Below, piece after piece: positions 55,958 to 64,000 of a stretch of 64,000 bases of DNA. How positions within the stretch are numbered: position 1 is the first letter of the stretch; each line of letters starts with the position of its first letter. Below the pieces are notes generated by a model. It was not told where the DNA came from. It saw only the letters and a list, made by a program, of their open reading frames with translations, and did no database searches. The position numbers and the translations under genes are program-made. Origin of the DNA: Novilysobacter antarcticus (GTDB taxonomy: Bacteria; Pseudomonadota; Gammaproteobacteria; Xanthomonadales; Xanthomonadaceae); contig NZ_JAIEUJ010000001.1 of NCBI RefSeq assembly GCF_019802285.1, forward strand, positions 806,001 through 870,000, given 5' to 3'.

Positions 55958-57211
55958 ATGACACGCCCCACCGCCCTGCCCCGCCTGGCTGTCATTGGTG
56001 GCGGCCCGGCTGGACTGATGGCCGCCGAAACCGCGCGTGCGGCCGGCATCGAGGTGGATCTGTACGAGGCCAAGGGCTCGGTCGGGCGCAAGTTCCTGAT
56101 TGCCGGCAAGGGCGGCTTGAACCTCACCCACGGCGAGCACCGCCCGGCGTTCGACAAGCGCTACCGCGAGCGCAGCGAAGCAGTTGGGGCATGGCTGGAC
56201 GACTTCGATGCGGCCGCATTGCGCGATTGGGCTCTCGGGCTGGGCGTGGAGACGTACGTCGGCAGTTCTGGGCGGGTGTTCCCGCTGGATCGCAAGGCAG
56301 CGCCGCTGCTGCGCGGCTGGGTGCGGCGTCTGCGCGATCAGGGTGTGCGCTTTCATGTGCACCACCGCTGGGAAGGCTGGGACAGCGATGGGGCGTTTCG
56401 GTTCTCGACGCCGTCAGGCGAAGTCACTGCGCACTATGACGCCACCGTGCTTGCCCTGGGCGGTGCCAGTTGGCCCCAGCTCGGTTCGGATGGCGCGTGG
56501 CAACCGTGGCTGGCTGCGCGCGGCGTGGACACGGCGCCTCTGGTCCCCGCCAATTGCGGTTTCGATATCGACTGGAGCTCCCACTTCGTCCAGCGCCATG
56601 CTGGCGCGCCGCTCAAGCCGGTCGTCGCCCACTGGCACGAGGACGGCACCGACCATGCGCTGCAGGGCGAGTGCGTGGTCACCGCCAACGGCATCGAGGG
56701 CAGCCTGGTTTACGCCATCTCGGCACCGCTGCGCGACGCGATCGACCGCGACGGCCATGCCGTGCTGATACTGGATCTCGCACCCGGACGCGAACCCGCT
56801 CGCCTGCGTGCCGACCTCGCCAAGCCGCGCAACGGACGCAGCATGAGCGACCACCTGCGGCGGCAGGCCGGACTCAACGCCGTCAAAACAGCGCTGCTGT
56901 ACGAGGTGCTCGGCAAGGACGGACTCGGCGACACCGATCGGGTCGGCCGCACCATCAAGCGCCTGCCCCTGACACTCCTGCGCCCGCGCCCGATCGACGA
57001 GGTGATCAGCAGCGCCGGCGGCGTGCGTCTCGAGGCGATGAACGAGGCGCTCATGCTGAACGCCCTGCCCGGGGTGTTCTGCGCCGGCGAGATGCTGGAC
57101 TGGGAAGCGCCGACCGGTGGCTATCTGCTCAACGCGAGCTTTGCCAGCGGTCGGCGCGCCGGCCTGGGCGCGCTGGATTGGCTGATGCGCCCAGGCCACA
57201 CCGCAGGATGA
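55958..57211 (+). CDS. HI0933-type flavoprotein (copy 2, TIGR03862-like)
   Basis: The protein has 417 residues from ATG 55958, preceded by GGAG. It starts V-I-G-G-G-P-A-G-L-M-A-A-E, then G-R-K-F-L-I-A-G-K-G-G-L-N-L-T-H, equivalent to the G-G-G-R-C-N motif of copy 1 but with K-G-G-L-N. It ends F-C-A-G-E-M-L-D-W-E-A-P-T-G-G-Y-L-L-N-A, the FAD-closing segment. The G-G-L-N variant marks the TIGR03862 subgroup. Substrate unknown. It is divergent from the serine hydrolase and ends 17 bases before convergent copA. Confidence 0.9.
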   Translation: MTRPTALPRLAVIGGGPAGLMAAETARAAGIEVDLYEAKGSVGRKFLIAGKGGLNLTHGEHRPAFDKRYRERSEAVGAWLDDFDAAALRDWALGLGVETYVGSSGRVFPLDRKAAPLLRGWVRRLRDQGVRFHVHHRWEGWDSDGAFRFSTPSGEVTAHYDATVLALGGASWPQLGSDGAWQPWLAARGVDTAPLVPANCGFDIDWSSHFVQRHAGAPLKPVVAHWHEDGTDHALQGECVVTANGIEGSLVYAISAPLRDAIDRDGHAVLILDLAPGREPARLRADLAKPRNGRSMSDHLRRQAGLNAVKTALLYEVLGKDGLGDTDRVGRTIKRLPLTLLRPRPIDEVISSAGGVRLEAMNEALMLNALPGVFCAGEMLDWEAPTGGYLLNASFASGRRAGLGALDWLMRPGHTAG

Positions 57212-57227
57212 GCGATAGCAGCGCGCA

Positions 57228-59675
57228 TTACTCCGTTGCGGGCCGACTTGCCGACTGCGGCTTCCAGCGTCGCAGCAGCAGGGTGTTGGAGACCACGCTG
57301 ACGCTGGAGAAGGCCATCGCCGCACCTGCCACCACGGGATCAAGCAATCCTGCAGCGGCCAGCGGAATACCGATCACGTTGTAGATGAACGCCCAGAACA
57401 GGTTCTGCCGGATCTTGGCGCTGGTACGGCGGGAGATGGCGATCGCGTCCGACACGAGACGCGGGTCGGGACGCATCAGGGTGATACCCGCAGCGTGCAT
57501 CGCCACGTCGCTTCCTCCGCCCATCGCGATGCCCACATCCGCGGCGGTCAAAGCAGGCGCATCGTTGATGCCATCGCCGACCATCGCCACCGGGCCGGCG
57601 GACTTCAGTTCGTTCACCGCGTCTGCCTTGTCACCGGGCAGCACCTCGGCGCGGACGTCGTCGATCCCGAGCGCATCGGCCACGGCGCGCGCCGCGCCGA
57701 CGTTGTCTCCGGAAATCATCGCGGTGCGAAGTCCCTGCGCGTGCAGGGTCCGGATCGCGTCGCGGGCTTCTGGACGGGGTTCATCGCGGAATGCCAGCAG
57801 GCCGAGCAAACGAACCCCATCGGGGTGGCGCTCGGCCAGCCACGACACGCTGTGGCCGTGCGCGGCCAGCTCCCTGCCCTGCGACTCCATCGCGGTGAGG
57901 TCGACTCCGCTTTCCCGCATCAGCCGGGAGCTTCCCAGCAGCAGATCGCGACCTTCCACCTCGCCTTCCAGCCCGCGGCCGGCCAGGGCCCGTACGTTGG
58001 AAGCGCGCGGAGCTTCGAGATCGCCCGCGGCGTCGAGCACCGCGCTGGCCAGCGGATGCTCGCTGCCGGCCTGCAGTGCGGCCGCCAGGCGCAGCACCGA
58101 CGCGTCATCGCCGTCGACCCCGATGTGTTGCGCCAGCGTCGGCCGGCCCACGGTCAGCGTGCCGGTCTTGTCAAAGGCGATGATCTTCAGGGAGCGGGCC
58201 GTCTCCAGCACCTCGGCGTCCTTGATCAGGATGCCCGCGCGGGCCGCGACGCCGGTGCCGGCCATGATTGCCGTCGGCGTCGCCAGGCCCAGCGCGCAGG
58301 GGCAGGCGATCACCAGCACCGCCACTGCATTCAGGATCGCCACGTTCCAGTCGCCACCGATCAATCCCCAGCCGAGCAGGGTCAGCACGCCGATCGCCAC
58401 CACCACGGGCACGAACACGGCGCTGACCTTGTCGACCATGCGCTGGATCGGGGCCTTCTTGGCCTGCGCGTCCTCGACCAGGCGGATGATCCGGGCGAGC
58501 GCGGTCTCCGTGCCGATCGCGACCGTCCGCAAGCGCAGGCGACCTTCGCCGTTGACCGCACCGCCAGTAACCCGATCGCCGGGTTCCTTGGCCACCGGCA
58601 GGGATTCGCCGGTGATCAGCGACTCATCGGCATGGCTGCGGCCCTCGATGATCCGCGCGTCCACAGGAATGCGCTCACCGGGCAGCACCACCACCTCATC
58701 ATCGACCCGCACCTCACCCAGGGGCAGCTCGCGCTCCACGCCGTCGCGCACCACCCGCGCGGTGTCGGGGCGCAACGCCTGCAGTGCCCGGATCGCCTCG
58801 GTGGTCTGGCGCTTGGCCCGCGCCTCGAGCCATTTACCGAGCAGCACCAGGGTGATCACAACCGCCGAGGCCTCGAAGTACAGGTGCGCGCCGCCCTGTG
58901 CGGCATCAGCGAGCAGGTGGTACACGCTCAGTCCATAGCCTGCGCTGGTGCCCACTGCTACAAGCAGGTCCATGTTGCCCGCGCCCGCTTTAAGCGCGCC
59001 CCAGCCGGCGCGGTAGAAACGCGCACCAAGCCAGAATTGCACCGGCGTGGCCAGAGCAAACTGCACCCAGCCCGGAAGCATCCAGTCGCGCCCGAACGGC
59101 ATCGCCAGCATCGGGAGCATCAGCGGCGCCGACAGGGCGATCGCGATGAGCAGATGGCGTAATTCACGCGAGTGGCGGGTGTCGCGCGGCGGGGGCACGG
59201 TAGCATCCGGCCCGCCCTCCGCGTCAGCACCCGTGGCGGGAAGGCTGGCGGCGTATCCCGCAGCCTTCACCGCATCTACCAGCGCCGCCGGGTCCGATCC
59301 TGCCAGCACGCGCACCCGGGCCTGCTCGGTCGCCAGGTTGACGTTGGCCTCAAGCACGCCTGGAACGGCGGCGAGGGCCTTCTCCACCCGTCCGGAGCAC
59401 GAGGCGCAAGTCATGCCTTCGATCGCCAGGTCGATCAACTCGTCGCGGACCGCGTAGCCGCCCGCTGCCACCGCCTCGACCAGGCTCGACAGAGCGACAT
59501 CCGCGTCGGCGTCCACTTCGGCCATCTCGGTAGCCAGGTTGACGCTGACCTCGCGCACCCCCGGAACCTTCGACAACGCCTTCTCGACCCGGCCCACGCA
59601 GGACGCGCAAGACATTCCTTCCACACCCAGCCGTAACACGGTAGTGATTTCTCCGCTTGAACGAACAAGGCCCAT
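57228..59675 (-). CDS. copA: Copper-exporting P-type ATPase CopA
   Basis: The protein has 815 residues from ATG 59675, which has GGTGAG 6 bases before it; an in-frame ATG at 59693 is possible. Two N-terminal metal-binding domains carry G-M-S-C-A-S-C and G-M-T-C-A-S-C. C-P-C-A-L-G-L is the transmembrane copper site, D-K-T-G-T-L-T the phosphorylated Asp and [10 protein letters not shown] the hinge, giving a full P1B-1 ATPase that exports Cu(I). It follows trhO by a short gap on the same strand; no CueR-type promoter is visible between them. Confidence 0.96.
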   Translation of the reverse strand: MGLVRSSGEITTVLRLGVEGMSCASCVGRVEKALSKVPGVREVSVNLATEMAEVDADADVALSSLVEAVAAGGYAVRDELIDLAIEGMTCASCSGRVEKALAAVPGVLEANVNLATEQARVRVLAGSDPAALVDAVKAAGYAASLPATGADAEGGPDATVPPPRDTRHSRELRHLLIAIALSAPLMLPMLAMPFGRDWMLPGWVQFALATPVQFWLGARFYRAGWGALKAGAGNMDLLVAVGTSAGYGLSVYHLLADAAQGGAHLYFEASAVVITLVLLGKWLEARAKRQTTEAIRALQALRPDTARVVRDGVERELPLGEVRVDDEVVVLPGERIPVDARIIEGRSHADESLITGESLPVAKEPGDRVTGGAVNGEGRLRLRTVAIGTETALARIIRLVEDAQAKKAPIQRMVDKVSAVFVPVVVAIGVLTLLGWGLIGGDWNVAILNAVAVLVIACPCALGLATPTAIMAGTGVAARAGILIKDAEVLETARSLKIIAFDKTGTLTVGRPTLAQHIGVDGDDASVLRLAAALQAGSEHPLASAVLDAAGDLEAPRASNVRALAGRGLEGEVEGRDLLLGSSRLMRESGVDLTAMESQGRELAAHGHSVSWLAERHPDGVRLLGLLAFRDEPRPEARDAIRTLHAQGLRTAMISGDNVGAARAVADALGIDDVRAEVLPGDKADAVNELKSAGPVAMVGDGINDAPALTAADVGIAMGGGSDVAMHAAGITLMRPDPRLVSDAIAISRRTSAKIRQNLFWAFIYNVIGIPLAAAGLLDPVVAGAAMAFSSVSVVSNTLLLRRWKPQSASRPATE

Positions 59676-59726
59676 CAACGTCTCACCCACCATATGGGGG
59701 CGATGCGCCCGGTTTCCACGTTGCGC

Positions 59727-60485
59727 TCACGCGGCAGGCTGCGGTTCCCCATCGACCAGCGGTTGCAGCAACGGGTCGAGTGCCACGCGCTCGTCGAACA
59801 CGAAACAGCGGCCCTCGTAACCGGCCCCGCCAACCTGCTCGAAGTAGCCCAGGATGCCGCCGTCGAGCTGGAGAACGTTGTCCATCCCTTCAGCGCGTAG
59901 TGTCAGCGCCGCTTTCTCACATCGGATCCCGCCGGTACAGAAGCTGACCAGCGTCGCATCGGCCAGGGCCTCGCGGTGCGGTGCCAGTGCTCCCACCAGT
60001 TCGGTGAAATTGTCGATCGGCAGGGTCAGCGCGTTACGGAAGCTGCCGTAGGCGACCTCCTCGCGATTGCGCGTGTCCAGCAGCACGACCCGGCGGCCGT
60101 CGTCATCGACGCCGCGCTCGATCCAGCGCGCCAGATCGACCGGGGCCACCCCCGGCGCTCGCGGATGCGCCAGTGGTGCACCATCGGCGCGGCGCCAGGC
60201 GATGATTTCCGGCTTGACCTTCACCTTCAGTCGGGCAAATGGCTGGCTGCGGCTGCGGCTGGTCTTGACCGGCATGCCAGCAAACCGCTCGTCCTCCCGC
60301 AAAGGCGACAGGAAGGCGTCCACACCCTCATCAGTGCCTGCCAGGAACAGGTTGACCCCTTCCGGGGCCACCAGCACGGTACCGCGCAGTCGACCCTCCT
60401 GCGCCAGTATCCGCATCCGCTCGGCGAGGGCCGCAGGGTCGGCGATGTGGGTGAAGTGGTAGGCGGCGATATTGATGACATCCAT
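59727..60485 (-). CDS. trhO: tRNA uridine 5-hydroxylase TrhO (YceA, rhodanese-fold)
   Basis: The protein has 252 residues. An acylphosphatase-like N-terminal half has G-T-V-L-V-A-P-E-G-V-N. A rhodanese half has V-V-L-L-D-T-R-N-R-E-E-V and the active Cys C183 in S-F-C-T-G-G-I-R-C-E-K-A. TrhO hydroxylates U34 of certain tRNAs with oxygen and no prephenate. It lies upstream of copA on the same strand and may be cotranscribed with it, an unexplained pairing. Its start faces the hpf promoter region. Confidence 0.92.
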   Translation of the reverse strand: MDVINIAAYHFTHIADPAALAERMRILAQEGRLRGTVLVAPEGVNLFLAGTDEGVDAFLSPLREDERFAGMPVKTSRSRSQPFARLKVKVKPEIIAWRRADGAPLAHPRAPGVAPVDLARWIERGVDDDGRRVVLLDTRNREEVAYGSFRNALTLPIDNFTELVGALAPHREALADATLVSFCTGGIRCEKAALTLRAEGMDNVLQLDGGILGYFEQVGGAGYEGRCFVFDERVALDPLLQPLVDGEPQPAA

Positions 60486-60581
60486 CCGCCGATTTTACCG
60501 GCGCCACGGGCTGCGCGCCTGCCGCTGCAGGCACGCGCGGAGGGAAATTCGCCCGTTGCACGGGCGTCCAGCCCGCCGTTG

Positions 60582-60628
60582 TCGCCGGGTCAACATGCAA
60601 TGGACTATTGTTGCGTTTGACCCGGCGA
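60582..60628 (+). promoter_or_regulatory. Perfect 12-bp inverted repeat in the hpf leader
   Basis: TCGCCGGGTCAA (60582-60593) and TTGACCCGGCGA (60617-60628) are exact reverse complements separated by 23 bases. Inner GCAA / TTGC can pair further, giving a 47-base hairpin ending 33 bases before the hpf ATG. It may be an mRNA leader structure or a protein operator in the trhO/hpf divergent region. Not an obvious terminator, as no T run follows. Confidence 0.6.
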
Positions 60629-60661
60629 AATCGCCAACCTCACCGACGGAGATACGTCTGA

Positions 60662-61057
60662 ATGAAGATCCAGCTCAACACCGACAAGAACATCCAGGGC
60701 GACGAATCGGTCGCGGCCCACGTAGACAAGGTCGTCAACAACGTGCTGTCGCGCTTCGCCAACCAGATCACCCGGATCGAGGTGCACCTGAGCGACCTGA
60801 ACGCCGACAAATCCGGCCAGAATGACAAGCGCTGCCTGATGGAGGCGCGCCTTGCGTCACGCGACCCGGTCGCCGTCACCGCCGAGGCCGCCACGGTGCA
60901 GGAGTCGATCAACGGCGCCGCGCAGAAGCTGAAGAGCAAGCTGGAGAGCTCGCTGGGCAAGCTGGCGGCCGATGAGCGCAAGCCGCACCACATCTCGCCG
61001 GCTGCCGACGAGCCGGTGCTTGATCAGGCCATCAAGGACATCGCCGACGCTTCCTGA
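60662..61057 (+). CDS. hpf: HPF/RaiA-family ribosome-associated protein
   Basis: The protein has 131 residues, longer than short HPF (about 95) and shorter than long HPF. K-I-Q-L-N-T-D-K at the start, F-A-N-Q-I-T-R-I-E-V-H-L-S-D-L-N and the closing helix with L-K-S-K-L-E-S-S show the beta-alpha-beta-beta-beta-alpha fold that sits in the 30S decoding channel and stops translation in slow growth. The C-terminal 35 residues are polar and have no dimerisation domain. It starts at ATG 60662, with GGAG 10 bases before. A stable hairpin lies in its leader. Confidence 0.78.
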   Translation: MKIQLNTDKNIQGDESVAAHVDKVVNNVLSRFANQITRIEVHLSDLNADKSGQNDKRCLMEARLASRDPVAVTAEAATVQESINGAAQKLKSKLESSLGKLAADERKPHHISPAADEPVLDQAIKDIADAS

Positions 61058-61096
61058 GCCCGGCGACGCCGCCAGTAAATGGTGGCAGCACAACTC

Positions 61097-61121
61097 CGAC
61101 CCGGCCAGCGAGGCCGGGTCG
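61097..61121 (+). other. Stable hairpin between hpf and a pseudouridine synthase gene
   Basis: CGACCCGGCC / GGCCGGGTCG form a perfect 10-bp stem with loop AGCGA, 40 bases after the hpf stop. No T run follows. It could protect the hpf mRNA 3' end or act as a partial terminator. Confidence 0.5.
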
Positions 61122-61155
61122 ATCTACACTGGTCGGCCGTACCCAGGTGCCGCCG

Positions 61156-61887
61156 ATGTCCGATCACCCCAACCCCACCCCTGAACGACTCTCCCGCAAG
61201 GTATCCGACCTCGCTGCGTGCTCGCGCGCGCAGGCCGAACAGTACATCGAGGGGGGCTGGGTCACGGTTGACGGCGAAGTGGTCGAATCCCCGCAATTCA
61301 TGGTCGAAGCTGCGCAGTGCGTTGAGCTGGACCCGGGCGCGCGGCTGGAAGCCAGCGAGCCGGCCACGATGTTGCTGCACAAGCCCGCCAACCTGCCCTT
61401 TGCAGAGTCGGTCTCTTTGGTGACCGAGGCGACCCGCATTGACGGCGACGAGCGTCGTGGCATTCGCACGCTGCAGCGCCACTTCGCCCATCTGCAGCCG
61501 TTGATGCCGCTGGATGACGATGCCAGCGGGCTCGTCGTGGTCAGTCAGGACGCCCGCACCGCGCGGCGCCTGAAAGAGGACGGGGCGAAACTCGAACAGG
61601 AGTTCCTGGTCGAAATCGACGGCCAGGCCGGCCCCTACACCTTGAGCCGACTGGCTCGCGGACTCAGCTACGAAGGCCGGACGCTGCCGCCTTGCAAGGT
61701 CAGCTGGCAGAACGAAATCCGGCTGCGCTTCGCCATCAAGGATGTGCGGCCGGGCCAGTTGCGCGACATGTGCGCGCAAGTGGGGCTGCGGGTCGTTGCT
61801 ATACGCCGCCTTCGCATCGGACGGATCGGGCTGAACAAGACGCCTGTGGGGCAGTGGCGCTACATGCCGGCCAGCGAGCGGTTCTGA
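61156..61887 (+). CDS. RsuA/RluF-type pseudouridine synthase with degenerate catalytic motif
   Basis: The protein has 243 residues from ATG 61156 (a GTG at 61147 is in frame). An S4 domain (L-S-R-K-V-S-D-L-A-A-C-S-R-A-Q-A-E-Q-Y-I-E-G-G-W) is followed by an RsuA-like domain. The usual G-R-L-D-x-D-T/S-E-G-L motif appears as M-P-L-D-D-D-A-S-G-L: the Asp is kept but the Gly-Arg before it is not. M-L-L-H-K-P-A-N-L is the conserved K-P strand. The tail L-R-I-G-R-I-G-L-N-K-T-P-V-G-Q-W-R-Y resembles RluF. The target is unknown. Confidence 0.8.
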   Translation: MSDHPNPTPERLSRKVSDLAACSRAQAEQYIEGGWVTVDGEVVESPQFMVEAAQCVELDPGARLEASEPATMLLHKPANLPFAESVSLVTEATRIDGDERRGIRTLQRHFAHLQPLMPLDDDASGLVVVSQDARTARRLKEDGAKLEQEFLVEIDGQAGPYTLSRLARGLSYEGRTLPPCKVSWQNEIRLRFAIKDVRPGQLRDMCAQVGLRVVAIRRLRIGRIGLNKTPVGQWRYMPASERF

Positions 61888-61970
61888 CGACGTAGCAAAC
61901 GCGCCCCAACACAGGCGTCAAACCCGTGGAATCAATCCGGTACAACGCGGTTGGCACCCGGCTCGGCTGA

Positions 61971-63518
<1,548 letters not shown>

Positions 63519-63563
63519 GTCTGAAAGGTGATGCGTGGGGCGATGTGGGTCGCGAAACTGGGA

Positions 63564-63998
63564 TCAGGTGGCGTCGGAGCGTTTCGCCCCCACCGCAAGA
63601 CCGGCCTTGAGGCTGGCCGAGACGAACTCGTCAAGGTCGCCGTCAAGGACGTTCTGGGTGTCGCTGCGCTCGATGCCGGTGCGCAGGTCCTTGATCCGGC
63701 TCTGGTCCAGAACGTAGTTGCGGATCTGGCTGCCCCAGCCGATGTCGGACTTGGTCGCCTCCACCGCGTCGCGCTCGGCATTGCGCTTCTGGATCTCCAG
63801 CTCGTACAGCTTACCGGCCAGCATCTTCATGGCGCGGTCTCGGTTGGCGTGCTGGCTGCGCTCGGTCTGGCAGGCCACCACCGTGCCGGTGGGCACGTGG
63901 GTGATGCGGACGGCCGACTCGGTCTTGTTGACGTGCTGGCCGCCGGCGCCAGATGAGCGGTACACGTCGGTCTTCAGGTCGGCCGGGTTGATGTCGAT
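63564..63998 (-). CDS. prfB: Peptide chain release factor 2, C-terminal part (cut by window edge)
   Basis: The open frame runs from the right edge to the stop at 63564; 144 complete codons are visible. [12 protein letters not shown] contains the GGQ peptidyl-hydrolysis motif, and [12 protein letters not shown] fits RF2. The anticodon-like SPF region and any programmed frameshift site lie outside the window. It recognises UGA and UAA stop codons and lies 45 bases before lysS. Confidence 0.94.
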   Translation of the reverse strand: MDINPADLKTDVYRSSGAGGQHVNKTESAVRITHVPTGTVVACQTERSQHANRDRAMKMLAGKLYELEIQKRNAERDAVEATKSDIGWGSQIRNYVLDQSRIKDLRTGIERSDTQNVLDGDLDEFVSASLKAGLAVGAKRSDAT

Positions 63999-64000
63999 CT

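Noticed and set aside
55865-56365. 167-residue N-terminal extension of the serine hydrolase
   Set aside because: The extension is antisense to the flavoprotein gene and would place the signal peptide in the interior of the protein.

Overview
The window is chromosomal DNA from a high-GC gammaproteobacterium, most likely a Lysobacter/Luteimonas-type member of the Xanthomonadaceae. The evidence is the strong G/C bias at third codon positions, many lipoproteins with an L-A-A-C type lipobox, TonB-dependent and RND transport, and gene families common in that group. It is densely coding. I see no tRNA, rRNA, CRISPR array, insertion sequence, prophage or attachment site, and no stretch above 300 bases lacks a gene.

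Left part (1-12.5 kb): a phospholipase D-like protein cut by the window edge and a DUF885 peptidase lipoprotein. Next comes a respiratory island: a three-domain copper nitrite reductase (nirK) and a His/Asp-rich lipoprotein, each behind an almost identical FNR/DNR-type site at activating distance from a -10 element. A succinyl/acetyl-CoA transferase is divergent from these. SstT, a bipartite lipoate-protein ligase pair, a DUF4136 lipoprotein, an ABC1/UbiB-type kinase, a PAQR/hemolysin III protein and a YjdM zinc-ribbon protein follow.

Middle (12.7-29 kb): a METTL21-like methyltransferase overlapping a cysteine-cluster protein, an SDR, a trans-sulfuration enzyme, a bacterial eRF1-like protein divergent from a YgjP-type metallopeptidase, a DUF962 protein, a small HMA-like protein with a Cys-rich tail, a short MscS channel, the oligopeptidase Dcp, a DUF3298 lipoprotein, RluF, a small GNAT, a small acidic protein, rhomboid, a POT transporter and a TonB receptor.

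Right part (29-64 kb): a four-gene RND efflux operon (adaptor, pump, outer-membrane factor, TetR) with a TetR-type palindrome inside its promoter. Then an aldo/keto reductase, an ABC-F ATPase (Uup), SelO flanked by two tiny Lys-rich proteins, a DeaD-type helicase, an RluA-type pseudouridine synthase, a YeiH exporter, YaeQ, two paralogous HI0933-type flavoproteins, a RIO kinase, an FKBP lipoprotein and an LLM oxidoreductase. An FbpABC iron transporter behind a candidate Fur box, a serine hydrolase, TrhO-CopA, an HPF-type ribosome factor with a long leader hairpin, an RsuA-like pseudouridine synthase, lysS and the C-terminal part of prfB complete the window.

Most of the window is ordinary housekeeping and transport. 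The parts most worth attention are the nirK/lipoprotein pair with twin regulator sites, the self-regulated RND operon, the split lipoate ligase, the HMA-like protein with a C-C-G-G-C tail, the hpf leader inverted repeat, and an in-frame coding-like remnant after the RIO kinase stop codon.
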